Positions 55,103-63,641 of a DNA stretch of 64,000 nucleotides are shown piece after piece (the stretch's first letter is position 1; each line of letters starts with the position of its first letter). The stretch is taken from the NCBI GenBank assembly GCA_964423575.1, contig CAYRFF010000008.1, forward strand, positions 1 to 64,000, written 5' to 3'. Under the pieces are notes generated by a model that saw only the letters and a program-made list of their open reading frames with translations, made no database searches and was not told the DNA's origin. The translations under genes and the position numbers were made by a program. Origin of the DNA: CAYRFF01 sp964423575 (GTDB taxonomy: Bacteria > Bacteroidota > Bacteroidia > Chitinophagales > Saprospiraceae).

Positions 55103-55525
55103 CTAGCGATGCATCTCAACTCCTGCAAAGTGGAATGAGGCCTCGATTAATGCGTTTTCATCGGAATCAGCTCCGTGAACAGCATTTTCACCTATACTTG
55201 TAGCATAATTGGCACGGATAGTACCCGGTGCTGCTTCAGCCGGATTAGTAGCTCCGATTAAAGTTCTGTAGTCTTCTACAGCATTATCCTTTTCAAGAAC
55301 TGCTGCTACAATCGGGCCACTGCTCATAAACTCAACCAATTCGCCATAAAATGGTCTTTCCTTATGTACTGCGTAGAATTCACCTGCCTTCTCAGCAGAG
55401 AGTCGCGTATATTTCATCGCGATAATCTTGAATCCAGCCTCGTTAATCTGATGCAATATCGCACCGATATGACCGGCTTTAACCGCATCTGGTTTAATCA
55501 TCGTAAAGGTTATGTTACCTGCCAT
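55103..55525 (-). CDS. ndk: Nucleoside-diphosphate kinase
   Basis: This 140-residue enzyme transfers the gamma-phosphate of ATP to nucleoside diphosphates. The MIKPDAVKAGHIG segment and the phosphorylated His117 in NAVHGADSDENA are diagnostic. The length is normal. It is divergent from the DHH phosphoesterase gene 108 bases away, an arrangement I recall as common in Bacteroidota, and convergent with mutS2. Confidence 0.97.
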   Translation of the reverse strand: MAGNITFTMIKPDAVKAGHIGAILHQINEAGFKIIAMKYTRLSAEKAGEFYAVHKERPFYGELVEFMSSGPIVAAVLEKDNAVEDYRTLIGATNPAEAAPGTIRANYATSIGENAVHGADSDENALIEASFHFAGVEMHR

Positions 55526-55563
55526 AATTCATCTATTATTTAAGTGTTTTATTAATTCGGCTG

Positions 55564-55571
55564 CAAATGTA
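55564..55571 (-). promoter_or_regulatory. Candidate -7 box for ndk
   Basis: TACATTTG on the minus strand matches TAnnTTTG 38 bases before the ndk ATG. The -33 position shows no clear TTTG. Confidence 0.35.
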
Positions 55572-55633
55572 CAGTTTTCTTTAATCTTTGCAGCATTAGG
55601 AAAAATAAAAGAAAAATCAGACCTTTGATTTCT

Positions 55634-56665
55634 ATGGAAGCTATCATGCCGGACATCAACGAACTGAAAAATATCCTCAACAAGCCACAGGATGTAGTCA
55701 TACTATCACATCGAAATCCGGACGGAGACGCTCTGGGTTCATCAATAGGCTTGTCGCGAATTCTTCAGAAAATGCATCATTCTGTAACTGTTGTGTTGCC
55801 CAGTGAGTATCCTCTGGTCTTCAGCTGGATGCCGGAAGTCAAGGATATTATCGTATTTGATGTGGATTCAGCTGCAAGTATAGCAGCAGTAAAAAAGGCA
55901 AGTGTAATAGTCTGTGTAGACTTTAACGGACTTGACAGGATTGATAAACTCGGTGAAGAAGTGAATCAGGTCAAGGATAGCAAGAAAGTAGTACTCATCG
56001 ATCATCATCTGGATCCGGAGCCCTTTGCGGACATAGTTTATAGTGATCCTTCAGCAAGTTCAACTTGTCAATTGATATATAAGCTTGCGCAAATGTGCGA
56101 CTGGACGCGACATATCGACCCGGAAACCGCTGCTTGTCTTTACACTGGCATTCTTACTGATACAGGCTCATTCCACCACGGAACAACTGAAAGTGCCTTT
56201 GAGGTATCAGCTAAGCTTATAGGCCATGGTGTAGACGGAGAAGAAGTGCATGATCTGATTTTCAGAAATCAGACTGAAAAGCAATTGAGGATTCTAGGCC
56301 ATTGCCTGGCTAATCGCATGGAAATTATTCCTGCAATACGCACAGGTATAATCTGGCTTAACAGGCAGGATTATGAGAAATTTGCTATTGACAGAGGAGA
56401 TACTGAAGGGATTGTCAATCATCTGATGACGATGAAAAACGTCGATGTAGCAGCCTTTATCACTGAACAACCGTCCATTGTAAAGCTTTCGCTCCGCTCT
56501 AAGGGCGATATTTCTGTACAGGAACTTGCGCGTGATCATTTTAACGGTGGAGGACATAAAAACGCAGCAGGAGGCTCTATGTACGCCTCACTGAGTGCTG
56601 TTCTGGAAAAATTCAAGAGAGTAGTACCATTCTATATACCTACGATTAAATCATTCAGGTTGTAA
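55634..56665 (+). CDS. DHH/DHHA1 phosphoesterase, NrnA-type
   Basis: This protein is about 343 residues, starting at ATG 55634; a TTG at 55625 and a Met four codons later are alternatives. It has the DHH catalytic motifs SHRNPDGDALGSS, the Asp in VCVDFNGLDR, and LIDHHLDPEP, then the C-terminal DHHA1 motif GGGHKNAAGG. This build is that of NrnA, which degrades nanoRNA and 3'-phosphoadenosine phosphate, or of related cyclic di-AMP products. It is followed 11 bases later by an FKBP-type lipoprotein. Motif copy 11 lies in its codons for KLAQM. Confidence 0.93.
   Translation: MEAIMPDINELKNILNKPQDVVILSHRNPDGDALGSSIGLSRILQKMHHSVTVVLPSEYPLVFSWMPEVKDIIVFDVDSAASIAAVKKASVIVCVDFNGLDRIDKLGEEVNQVKDSKKVVLIDHHLDPEPFADIVYSDPSASSTCQLIYKLAQMCDWTRHIDPETAACLYTGILTDTGSFHHGTTESAFEVSAKLIGHGVDGEEVHDLIFRNQTEKQLRILGHCLANRMEIIPAIRTGIIWLNRQDYEKFAIDRGDTEGIVNHLMTMKNVDVAAFITEQPSIVKLSLRSKGDISVQELARDHFNGGGHKNAAGGSMYASLSAVLEKFKRVVPFYIPTIKSFRL
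56082..56095 (+). repeat. Dispersed motif GCTTNCGCAAAT, copy 11
   Basis: AGCTTGCGCAAATG is an exact core with both preferred flanks, within the DHH phosphoesterase gene. Confidence 0.75.
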
Positions 56666-56676
56666 ATTCTGCATAT

Positions 56677-57507
56677 ATGAAGAGTTTTTACATGCTGTAT
56701 ATAGTATCGGCTGTGTTATTTATTTCAGCTTGCGCAAATGTAGAGGATAATAAACTCTTTCATAAGGATCACGTTTTAACTTTAAGCAGGAGTGTATTAG
56801 ATGCTGATATTCAAGGCGATAGGGTAGTGTACTTTAATTATTTAACTGACAGCAATAGCAAGCAAAATAAAAGCCTTGCATATTTACTTCCGGGAGAGGA
56901 TAATATCAAATCAAGCAATAACCCGTTGATTTATGCACTGGGTATCGGGCAAGCAGGAGATACTATAAGAATAGAATCAGCTAAAAAATCAAATGCTGAC
57001 TTAGATTCGAATCTTCCTTTTAGCATCGCAATCGAGGAAATAGTCAGCAAACACACATTTGCCGAAAGGCAGATAATCAAAGAATATGGCTTTCTTCCGG
57101 ATACACTACTTACTGATATTGAGAAGAAAGAGATACTGGATTACGCGCGTATTGCAATACATGACAAAATACAACATTGTACTCACCTGGGAGAGGATGT
57201 TTATCTGTGCACTATACGAGAGGGAATGGATAACGTGGCAGGGACAGACGAACTTGTCGCTATATACTATTCTGCGATTTTACAGGATGAATTTAAAGAG
57301 GTGGACGGGAACTATAATACGGAAAAACCATTTATTATACAAGCAGGCACCAGTGAAGTAATTGCTGCGTGGAGAAGAGCAATACCATATATTTATCGAG
57401 GTTCAAGAGTACTATTGATAGTTCCTACTGAACAAGCTTATGGCGATAAAACCTATGGGAAAGTACCTGCTAACAGTGACCTCTTGTTTTTAATTGACTT
57501 ATATTAA
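56677..57507 (+). CDS. FKBP-type peptidyl-prolyl isomerase lipoprotein
   Basis: This 276-residue lipoprotein has a signal peptide with lipobox FISAC (Cys19) and is predicted to sit in the outer or inner membrane facing the periplasm. The C-terminal region (about 215-276) matches the end of an FKBP domain: SEVIAAWRRAIPYIYRGSRV, then IVPTEQAYG and KVPANSDLLFLIDLY. The central active-site strand is less clear. Residues about 40-120 look like a second, degenerate FKBP-like unit. It probably helps folding of exported proteins. It lies just after the DHH phosphoesterase gene. The lipobox codons contain motif copy 12. Confidence 0.88.
   Translation: MKSFYMLYIVSAVLFISACANVEDNKLFHKDHVLTLSRSVLDADIQGDRVVYFNYLTDSNSKQNKSLAYLLPGEDNIKSSNNPLIYALGIGQAGDTIRIESAKKSNADLDSNLPFSIAIEEIVSKHTFAERQIIKEYGFLPDTLLTDIEKKEILDYARIAIHDKIQHCTHLGEDVYLCTIREGMDNVAGTDELVAIYYSAILQDEFKEVDGNYNTEKPFIIQAGTSEVIAAWRRAIPYIYRGSRVLLIVPTEQAYGDKTYGKVPANSDLLFLIDLY
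56727..56740 (+). repeat. Dispersed motif GCTTNCGCAAAT, copy 12
   Basis: AGCTTGCGCAAATG is identical over 14 bases to copy 11, but lies in a different reading frame (ACAN, over the lipobox Cys). Confidence 0.75.
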
Positions 57508-57520
57508 ACTTTATTATAAT

Positions 57521-58610
57521 ATGACTAACGAAGAACTCAAAGAGCTGAAAACCCGATTGTTGACCTTAAAGCAATATCTTTGACGTCGATTTCAGACGAA
57601 ATGAAGCGCGAGACTTGGAGCAGAAAACGATGAACCCGGATTTCTGGAATGATTCATCCTCTGCACAACAGGTAATGAAGGAATTGAATCGCCATAAGGA
57701 AATAGTAGGGCGGTTTGATCAGTTGGAAAGTGAAGCTGAGGACATGGAAGTGCTCTATGAATTCCTGCAAGAAGGTGAAGGCTCAGAAGAGGAGATAGAT
57801 GCCAGATATGCTGAAGTCCTTAAACAAATTAATGAAATAGAATTCAGAGCGACACTTAACAAAGAAGAAGATGGTCTTGACTGTATTCTGGAGATAAATG
57901 CCGGAGCAGGTGGAACGGAAGCGTGTGACTGGGCAGATATGCTACTGCGCATGTACACAATGTGGGCTGAACATCAACAGGGATTCAAAGTGCGGACCCT
58001 GAACAGACAAGATGGTGATGTGGCTGGAATTAAGAGTGTAACCCTGGAGATTTCAGGAGATTATGCTTATGGCCTTTTAAAGGGAGAGAATGGAGTTCAT
58101 CGTCTTGTAAGGGTAAGTCCTTTCAACGCACAGGGAAAGCGGATGACAAGCTTTGCATCAGTCTTTGTGCATCCCCTCATCGACGATACAATTGAAGTGG
58201 AAATTAATCCTGCAGACTTATCTTGGGATACATTCCGTGCCAGTGGTGCAGGTGGCCAGCACGTAAACAAAACTGAATCTGCAGTACGTGTAACGCACGC
58301 ACCGACAGGGATCATTGTGGAGTGTCAGGAAGAACGATCACAGCACATGAACCGCGACAAAGCATTGCAGATGCTCAAATCCCGCATTTATGAGCTGAAA
58401 TTAAGAGAACAGCTGGCAGAAAAAGAGAAAATTGAAGATTCCAAGCAGGCTAATGAGTGGGGGTCTCAGATCAGGTCTTATGTGATGGATGACCGTAGAG
58501 TTAAAGATCACAGAACCGGGGAACAGACCTCGCAGGTAGAAAAGGTGATGGATGGTGAAATCGACGCATTTTTACAAGCCTGGTTATTATTTAATCCGGA
58601 AGCAAATTGA
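57521..58610 (+). CDS. prfB: Peptide chain release factor 2, with programmed +1 frameshift
   Basis: This protein of about 362 residues is read from ATG 57521 as 20 codons ending at CTT, then TGA; a +1 slip at CTT-TGA-C continues at GAC 57582 to the stop at 58610. RF2 recognises UAA and UGA. The downstream frame carries the RF2-type SPF motif (Ser199-Phe201) and the peptidyl-hydrolysis GGQ (244-246). The short leader ORF plus in-frame TGA is the classical RF2 autoregulation: low RF2 favours slipping. A caller that ignores this would start the gene near 57615, in the middle of the protein. engB follows 36 bases later. Confidence 0.96.
57578..57584 (+). promoter_or_regulatory. prfB: Programmed +1 frameshift site of prfB (CTT TGA C)
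   Basis: CTTTGAC is the canonical RF2 slippery heptamer, with TAT before it as in E. coli. The bases upstream (AAGCAATAT) lack the Shine-Dalgarno-like AGGGGG that stimulates slipping in E. coli. Confidence 0.92.
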
Positions 58611-58646
58611 TTTTCTTGATTCTAATGCAAAATAGTATTTAATAAA

Positions 58647-59255
58647 ATGTCAGAAGACTATAGAATGCAGAATATAAAATTTGTTGGTAGCTTCATAGAC
58701 TGGGAGAAATGTCCTCAGGATACTCTGCCTCAATATACTTTTGTCGGCCGTTCCAATGTAGGGAAATCATCGCTTATTAACATGCTGACAGGGAGGAAAA
58801 ACCTTGCGCATACTTCTAAAACACCGGGTAAAACCCAGACTATTAACTTCTTCCAAATCGATGATGAGTGGCATCTGGTTGACTTGCCGGGATATGGCTA
58901 TGCAAAGATTTCCCGGGTGATGAGAGAAAAGTGGCAGAAAATGGTCTTTGATTATCTGGAAAATACAAGTACTTTAGTCTGTACATTTGTATTGGTGGAC
59001 AGTAGGATTCCTCCACAGGAAATCGATATAAATTTTATGAAACAACTGGGAGAAAAAGATATTCCGTTTGCTATTATCTATACTAAGGCAGACAAGCTGA
59101 AAACGAAACAGTTAAACGAGAATATTAAGAAAATCAGAGACGAAGTTCTGAAATACTGGGAAGAAATGCCTGATGAATTTATTAGTTCAAGCGAGTCGGG
59201 AAGGGGAAGAGGCGAAATCCTGGATTTTATCTATCAACTAAATGATTCTTTGTGA
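58647..59255 (+). CDS. engB: Ribosome biogenesis GTP-binding protein EngB/YihA
   Basis: This 202-residue GTPase helps assemble the large ribosomal subunit. It has the G1 loop GRSNVGKSSLI, the G2/G3 segment KTPGKTQTINFF and DLPGYGYAK, and the G4 motif TKADKL. The length is normal. The next gene starts with GTG that overlaps its TGA stop (GTGA at 59252), so the two are translationally coupled. Confidence 0.96.
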   Translation: MSEDYRMQNIKFVGSFIDWEKCPQDTLPQYTFVGRSNVGKSSLINMLTGRKNLAHTSKTPGKTQTINFFQIDDEWHLVDLPGYGYAKISRVMREKWQKMVFDYLENTSTLVCTFVLVDSRIPPQEIDINFMKQLGEKDIPFAIIYTKADKLKTKQLNENIKKIRDEVLKYWEEMPDEFISSSESGRGRGEILDFIYQLNDSL

Positions 59256-60943
59256 GTAACGGCATATTAAAGGAACCCATATTCAGAGAGCGATTATACC
59301 CCAATCTAAAAGACTGGAGTATTTATAAATTCCATAAAGACAGAGCCGGCTTTATCAAGGAGTTAAACAAGTTCAGTCAGGAGACCATCATCGAGCATAA
59401 TGGGATAGATAACCTCGGAGAACTGATTAACAAATGTATATACCAGGAGGAATCCCGCCTACGCAATAAACCGTGGAAAGTTGATCCGCCTAATGAAGGC
59501 TTATTCTGGAAAAAGATTAAATCCGAGCTGCAGCTCCATGCCAATGCAACTGAAGAAGCCAAGAGGGAAATATATCCCAAGCTATTGCATAAAATCATAA
59601 ACAGATATTCAGAAGAAATAGTAGGTGACTATAAGATGTCTACATTTCTCTTTGCAAGGAAATTTACCATAGCTTTCTTCGGCAGTATATACAATAAGGC
59701 TTTCCGGAGAGGAATTCCTCAATTGTGGTGGTCCAAGCGTAAACTCCTTGAAAAGATTAAAGTGTATGGAGAACTCGATACCAGCAGAGCCTTGTTTGAG
59801 AAGGGGACAGTCATTGTTGTTCCCACGCACTCATCAAATATTGATAGTATTCAGATAGGCTTCCTTCTGGATTTTGTCGCAGGTTTCCCGCATTTCAGTT
59901 ATGGAGCAGGTTTGAATCTCTATAACTCAGAAATTGCTGCTTATTATATGAACAGACTGGGAGCATATAGAGTAGATAGAAGGAAAAAGAATGTCATTTA
60001 TCTGGAAACTCTGAAAGCCATGTCTCAGCTCGCCGTCCAAAAGGGATTAAACAACTTGTTTTTCCCTGGAGGAACCAGGTCCAGATCCGGTGAAATTGAA
60101 TCTCAATTAAAAAAGGGACTATTATCTACACTCGTTGAAGCCCAGAGAGCAAATTTCGCTCTGGAGAATGGAAATAAGGTATTCATCGTGCCATTGGTCT
60201 TGTCATACCATCAGGTATTTGAAGTACCTGAATTAATCGACCAGCACCTCAGAAGTATAGGAAGGGAAAAGTATATTAGTTCGCGGCCAAAACCTCGTAA
60301 CTTCAGGCAGATTTTAAACCTGCTTAGACGCCTTACGGTGAAGAGCAATGAAATATATGCTTATTTCAGCCATCCTTTAGACGTATTTGGTAACAAGGTA
60401 GATGTAAATGGAAACTCCTTAAGCGACGAAGGAGAGACAATAGATATCAGAGAATACTTTATCACTGATGGTAAACTGATCAGAGATAGCCAGCGGGAGA
60501 GTGTCTACACTAGTTTACTTGCGGATAGGGTAAAGGAGAAATTCTACAAGAACAACATTGTATTATCATCGCAAGCTTTGGCTTACTATATGTTTGAATA
60601 CTGGATTAAGGAAAACAAAGGAGTTGATTTCTTTGAATTTTTAAGACTTAATCCAAAGGAATTTCGTTTATCGGTTGATAGGATGCCGGAAGGATTTGAA
60701 GAATTTATAGATATATTACGCCAGAAGGCTGAGGAGGGATTATTTCATCTCGCCCCGGTATTTGCTGAAGATACCCTAGCTATAATTGAGGAAGCGGTTA
60801 ATAATATCGGCGTTTACCACGTCAAATTACCGCTTTATAAGGATAGAAATGGCTATCTGCGGACGGAAAGCCTTAGCAACCTATTTTATTATCGTAACCG
60901 CTTAAATGGTTATGGATTGGAAAAGCTGAATTGTTTTAAATAA
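59252..60943 (+). CDS. Glycerol-3-phosphate/1-acylglycerol acyltransferase-type protein
   Basis: This 563-residue protein carries a PlsC-type acyltransferase domain. Catalytic His193 and Asp198 are in HSSNID, the substrate motif reads FFPGGTRSRSGE (in place of FPEGTRS), and a long N-terminal helical part precedes them, which resembles PlsB-type glycerol-3-phosphate acyltransferases more than the short PlsC. It would acylate a glycerol phosphate in phospholipid synthesis at the inner membrane. The start is GTG 59252, coupled to engB by a 4-base overlap. The C-terminal region (about 430-563) is unusual and may be a binding domain. Confidence 0.9.
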   Translation: MSNGILKEPIFRERLYPNLKDWSIYKFHKDRAGFIKELNKFSQETIIEHNGIDNLGELINKCIYQEESRLRNKPWKVDPPNEGLFWKKIKSELQLHANATEEAKREIYPKLLHKIINRYSEEIVGDYKMSTFLFARKFTIAFFGSIYNKAFRRGIPQLWWSKRKLLEKIKVYGELDTSRALFEKGTVIVVPTHSSNIDSIQIGFLLDFVAGFPHFSYGAGLNLYNSEIAAYYMNRLGAYRVDRRKKNVIYLETLKAMSQLAVQKGLNNLFFPGGTRSRSGEIESQLKKGLLSTLVEAQRANFALENGNKVFIVPLVLSYHQVFEVPELIDQHLRSIGREKYISSRPKPRNFRQILNLLRRLTVKSNEIYAYFSHPLDVFGNKVDVNGNSLSDEGETIDIREYFITDGKLIRDSQRESVYTSLLADRVKEKFYKNNIVLSSQALAYYMFEYWIKENKGVDFFEFLRLNPKEFRLSVDRMPEGFEEFIDILRQKAEEGLFHLAPVFAEDTLAIIEEAVNNIGVYHVKLPLYKDRNGYLRTESLSNLFYYRNRLNGYGLEKLNCFK

Positions 60944-60944
60944 A

Positions 60945-61493
60945 ATGCAGTGCATTGTTTATGATTTGGAGGCGACCTGCTGGGATGGGGAGCCTTATGC
61001 TGATCAAAGTGAGATAATCGAGATTGCCGCTTATAAAGTCGATAGATATGGCAAAATAACCGGACCGTTTCAATCCTTTGTAAAACCCATGTTATTTCCC
61101 AAATTATCTCCGTTTTGCAGACGGTTAACCACTATTTCTCAATCAGAAATAGATAAAGCACCGCAGTTCGGCGAAGTTTTAGACAATTTCCTCGATTGGG
61201 TGGGGGATTTCCACGAGGAAACTGTATTTTGTGCCTGGGGAAAGTACGATCCACGTATGTTGATACGCGATTGTGACTTGCATGACTATCCGGATGATTG
61301 GCTTGTGAATACTTTCAATGTAAAATCTGCATACCGAGATTTAAAAGGACACAATAGGGCTGTAGGCTTAATAAAAGGTTGTGAAATTGAAGATATTGAT
61401 TTTGAAGGAATACCTCACAGGGCAATATGGGACAGTTATAATCTGTTACAATTATTTATGAAATATTATAAAAGTTGGGAAATTCCCATCTGA
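60945..61493 (+). CDS. 3'-5' exonuclease, DEDDh (ERI1/KapD-like)
   Basis: This 182-residue exonuclease has the DEDDh motifs: Asp7 and Glu9 in YDLEAT, an Asp in KYDPRML, and His158/Asp163 in HRAIWDSYNL. The QSEIIEIAAYKVD segment following motif I matches the ERI1/KapD-type RNase T superfamily, which trims RNA or DNA 3' ends. It begins one base after the acyltransferase stop, so it is probably part of that operon (engB, acyltransferase, exonuclease). The substrate is unknown. Confidence 0.92.
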   Translation: MQCIVYDLEATCWDGEPYADQSEIIEIAAYKVDRYGKITGPFQSFVKPMLFPKLSPFCRRLTTISQSEIDKAPQFGEVLDNFLDWVGDFHEETVFCAWGKYDPRMLIRDCDLHDYPDDWLVNTFNVKSAYRDLKGHNRAVGLIKGCEIEDIDFEGIPHRAIWDSYNLLQLFMKYYKSWEIPI

Positions 61494-61535
61494 AAAATAG
61501 AAATTAATTATTAATCCAAAACACTTGAAATTAAC

Positions 61536-62243
61536 ATGAAAATATTTAATTATTTATTTATCGCAGCTTTCCTGTTCATATCAGGGCAGATGATTGCACA
61601 GGAGAAAGTCGCTTATATCAAGTACGCAATTACTGATATACATTCAGACGAGCCTGCAATTATGCAACAAGCTGGGATGTTGAAGAATGGATATATGGAG
61701 CAATACACTCTGGGTAACAAGTCAATGACAGTAACTAACTCAGCGGGTATGTTTATCACCAAGACTCTCTTCAATAAAGATACCAAAGAGTCTACCATGT
61801 ATATGGACGTTATGGGACAGAAAATAAAAGTTCCTATGTCTGCAGATGAAAGAGATGAGATGCAAGACGATGATATCGATATCAAGGTAGAAGTTCTTAA
61901 AGATGAGACTAAGGAAATCCTTGGTTATAAAGCATACAAGACACTTCTGAAGATTACTTCTGAGGATGGTAAAACGACTATAGAGCTCTGGGTGACTGAG
62001 CAATTGAAATCCGATGCAGGTGATTTCAGCAATATGCTGCAAGTTGGTACAGACAATTTTGAAATTAATGGAGTGCCATTGGAATTCGTTATCGATGCCA
62101 ATGGAATGATGCAGATGACTTATACAGCTCAGGCTGTAAAAACTCAGGGAGATGTTGATGCATCTGTATTTGATATTGATGACGCGGGATATAAAGTAAT
62201 GACTTTGGATGAATTCCAGAGCTCAATGGGAGGAATGTTTTAA
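61536..62243 (+). CDS. Exported DUF4412-like protein
   Basis: This 235-residue protein has a signal peptide (YLFIAAFLFISGQMIAQ). The body is mostly beta-strand with repeated Thr, Lys and Met, and includes a VEVLKDETKEILGYKAYKT segment and TIELWVTEQLKS, which resemble the DUF4412/GLPGLI-type secreted Bacteroidota proteins. It lacks Cys after the signal, so it is not a lipoprotein. A strong terminator follows 25 bases after its stop. Function is unknown. Confidence 0.78.
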   Translation: MKIFNYLFIAAFLFISGQMIAQEKVAYIKYAITDIHSDEPAIMQQAGMLKNGYMEQYTLGNKSMTVTNSAGMFITKTLFNKDTKESTMYMDVMGQKIKVPMSADERDEMQDDDIDIKVEVLKDETKEILGYKAYKTLLKITSEDGKTTIELWVTEQLKSDAGDFSNMLQVGTDNFEINGVPLEFVIDANGMMQMTYTAQAVKTQGDVDASVFDIDDAGYKVMTLDEFQSSMGGMF

Positions 62244-62267
62244 TTTAATTCCCCTTTAAATAATCAG

Positions 62268-62305
62268 GGGATACAGTTGAAAAGATTGTATCCCTTCTTT
62301 CTTTT
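62268..62305 (+). terminator. Intrinsic terminator after the DUF4412-like gene
   Basis: GGGATACA (62268-62275) and TGTATCCC (62287-62294) form an 8-base-pair stem with an 11-base loop, followed by the T-rich tract TTCTTTCTTTT (62295-62305). Confidence 0.75.
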
Positions 62306-62430
62306 GCTTCTATTTAACATAATATTAATTATAGGAACGATATGGGTGAAAGATTAATAGTGCTGGCCTCAGCAGTTCAATGTCCTCATATATATCGTGT
62401 ATCATTAAATAATGATAGCTTCCTCTTTTA

Positions 62431-62444
62431 AGCTTACGCAAATG
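62431..62444 (+). repeat. Dispersed motif GCTTNCGCAAAT, copy 13
   Basis: AGCTTACGCAAATG is an exact core with both flanks, first of the intergenic cluster. Confidence 0.75.
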
Positions 62445-62466
62445 TAATGCTCTTAAAATTTCTTTT

Positions 62467-62480
62467 AGCTTCCACAAATG
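62467..62480 (+). repeat. Dispersed motif variant (GCTTCCACAAAT), copy 14
   Basis: AGCTTCCACAAATG has one mismatch (G to A within CGC), shared with copy 15. Confidence 0.6.
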
Positions 62481-62558
62481 GATAATCAGTTCTTCACCTT
62501 ATTCTAGCTTAAATAAATAATTATGGTTGGCTTACGTAGCTGATATATTTTCTTAATG

Positions 62559-62571
62559 CTTCCACAAATGT
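62559..62571 (+). repeat. Dispersed motif variant (GCTTCCACAAAT), copy 15
   Basis: GCTTCCACAAATG has the same single mismatch as copy 14 and lies 92 bases from it. Confidence 0.6.
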
Positions 62572-62958
62572 TATCCTAATCACAAAAACCGAAGGCTCTG
62601 TAATTTCTCCAGAAAAATTAAGCTGTACAATTATCCGGGATAATCAAACCTCAGGCGCCTTAAAAAGCTTCCTAAATTATTATAGAATAAACTTCAACCA
62701 GGTCCTTATAATATAACGTACAAATTTAATGAACCTGAAAAATTTCAATGAATCGATCAGAAATAATATGCAAGATCATCTTCCTTCGTGCTTTTATCTT
62801 CTTTATACACTCCCCACTATCTAAGTTTCCGACTATCCAAATAAATATATTATGTTAAATAGCCTCATTAGCCTGAATCTTTATTAAAAGTAAATCCAAT
62901 CATATCTTTCATATTTTCTCAGAATTTACCTATTTTGTCATAATAAAACATACTCATT

Positions 62959-63603
62959 ATGGATTTTAAGGATTTCTGGGATAAGCTTGTAAACTCCAAG
63001 GGAGCAAAAGATTTAAAGGATTTAGCTGAAATGACTGAAGACCAGATAGAGTCTATCGGTAAGAAGATTCTTGAAAAGTCTAAATCTGCCGGAGATAAAA
63101 CCATGGATTTTATCGATACTGAAGGCAGCAAGCTATTTGAGAAAGCAAAGAAACGCATAAAAGACATCACTGAAAGAGGCACTGAAGAAATCAATGAATT
63201 TTTCAGAGAAAAAGACTCTGAAGAGGTTGATTTAGATGAGATTTTCGGCAAAGAGGATGTTGATATCAACCCTGGTGAAGGCGAAGCAAAAGCCAAGTCT
63301 TCCAGTAAAAGAAGCAGTGATAAAAAGGGGGATTTTATTGATAAAATCCTAGCAAAAGTTGAGAAAAGTATCGATTCAGCCGAAAGGATAATAGATGATC
63401 GGACCAATCTGGAGGCTATTAAAGATATCAACCTTATTCCGGATGATTTTATTGAAAAAGCAAGACGATTTGCAGACACTACACTTACTCGTGGAAAAAG
63501 TCAAAAGAAATCATCCACAGATCAGGACATAGCCGGTTTTACAGACCATGATGGCGATGGAGATCCGCTTATAGATGATGCACTAGTTGATGAAGATGTA
63601 TAA
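62959..63603 (+). CDS. Charged, helical protein of unknown function
   Basis: This 214-residue protein is not recognised. It is highly charged (Lys, Glu, Asp) with amphipathic helices and no signal peptide or membrane helix. The middle (about 85-125) is disordered and rich in Ser, Lys and Glu. The C-terminus contains DHDGDGDPLIDD, which looks like a calcium-binding DxDGDG loop, unusual in a cytoplasmic protein. The start follows a long gap with clustered motifs. It converges on the MazG-like gene 38 bases away, with motif copy 16 between them. Function is unknown. Confidence 0.7.
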   Translation: MDFKDFWDKLVNSKGAKDLKDLAEMTEDQIESIGKKILEKSKSAGDKTMDFIDTEGSKLFEKAKKRIKDITERGTEEINEFFREKDSEEVDLDEIFGKEDVDINPGEGEAKAKSSSKRSSDKKGDFIDKILAKVEKSIDSAERIIDDRTNLEAIKDINLIPDDFIEKARRFADTTLTRGKSQKKSSTDQDIAGFTDHDGDGDPLIDDALVDEDV

Positions 63604-63621
63604 GGGAAGACTCCCCCACTA

Positions 63622-63635
63622 CATTTGCGTAAGCT
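63622..63635 (-). repeat. Dispersed motif GCTTNCGCAAAT, copy 16
   Basis: CATTTGCGTAAGCT is an exact core with both flanks, in the gap between two convergent genes. Confidence 0.75.
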
Positions 63636-63641
63636 AAATTA

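Larger units (their letters stand above)
62244..62958. other. Gene-free stretch with clustered dispersed motifs
   Basis: In 715 AT-rich bases I see no gene. It opens with a terminator and then carries three motif copies within 141 bases (62431, 62467, 62559), the densest cluster in the window. A 45-codon stop-free stretch near 62580-62715 is too short and has no recognisable protein. Confidence 0.55.

Noticed and set aside
62580..62715. 45-codon stop-free stretch in the large right-hand gap
   Set aside because: It is short for AT-rich DNA, has no start signal, and matches no recognisable protein; calling it a pseudogene would be unsupported.
9957..63635. Protein-level preference for FAKA/FAEA helices as the cause of the 12-base motif
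   Set aside because: Only some coding copies use that frame; others read LRKL, LAFAN, KLAQM, ACAN or ICAS, and seven copies are not coding at all.
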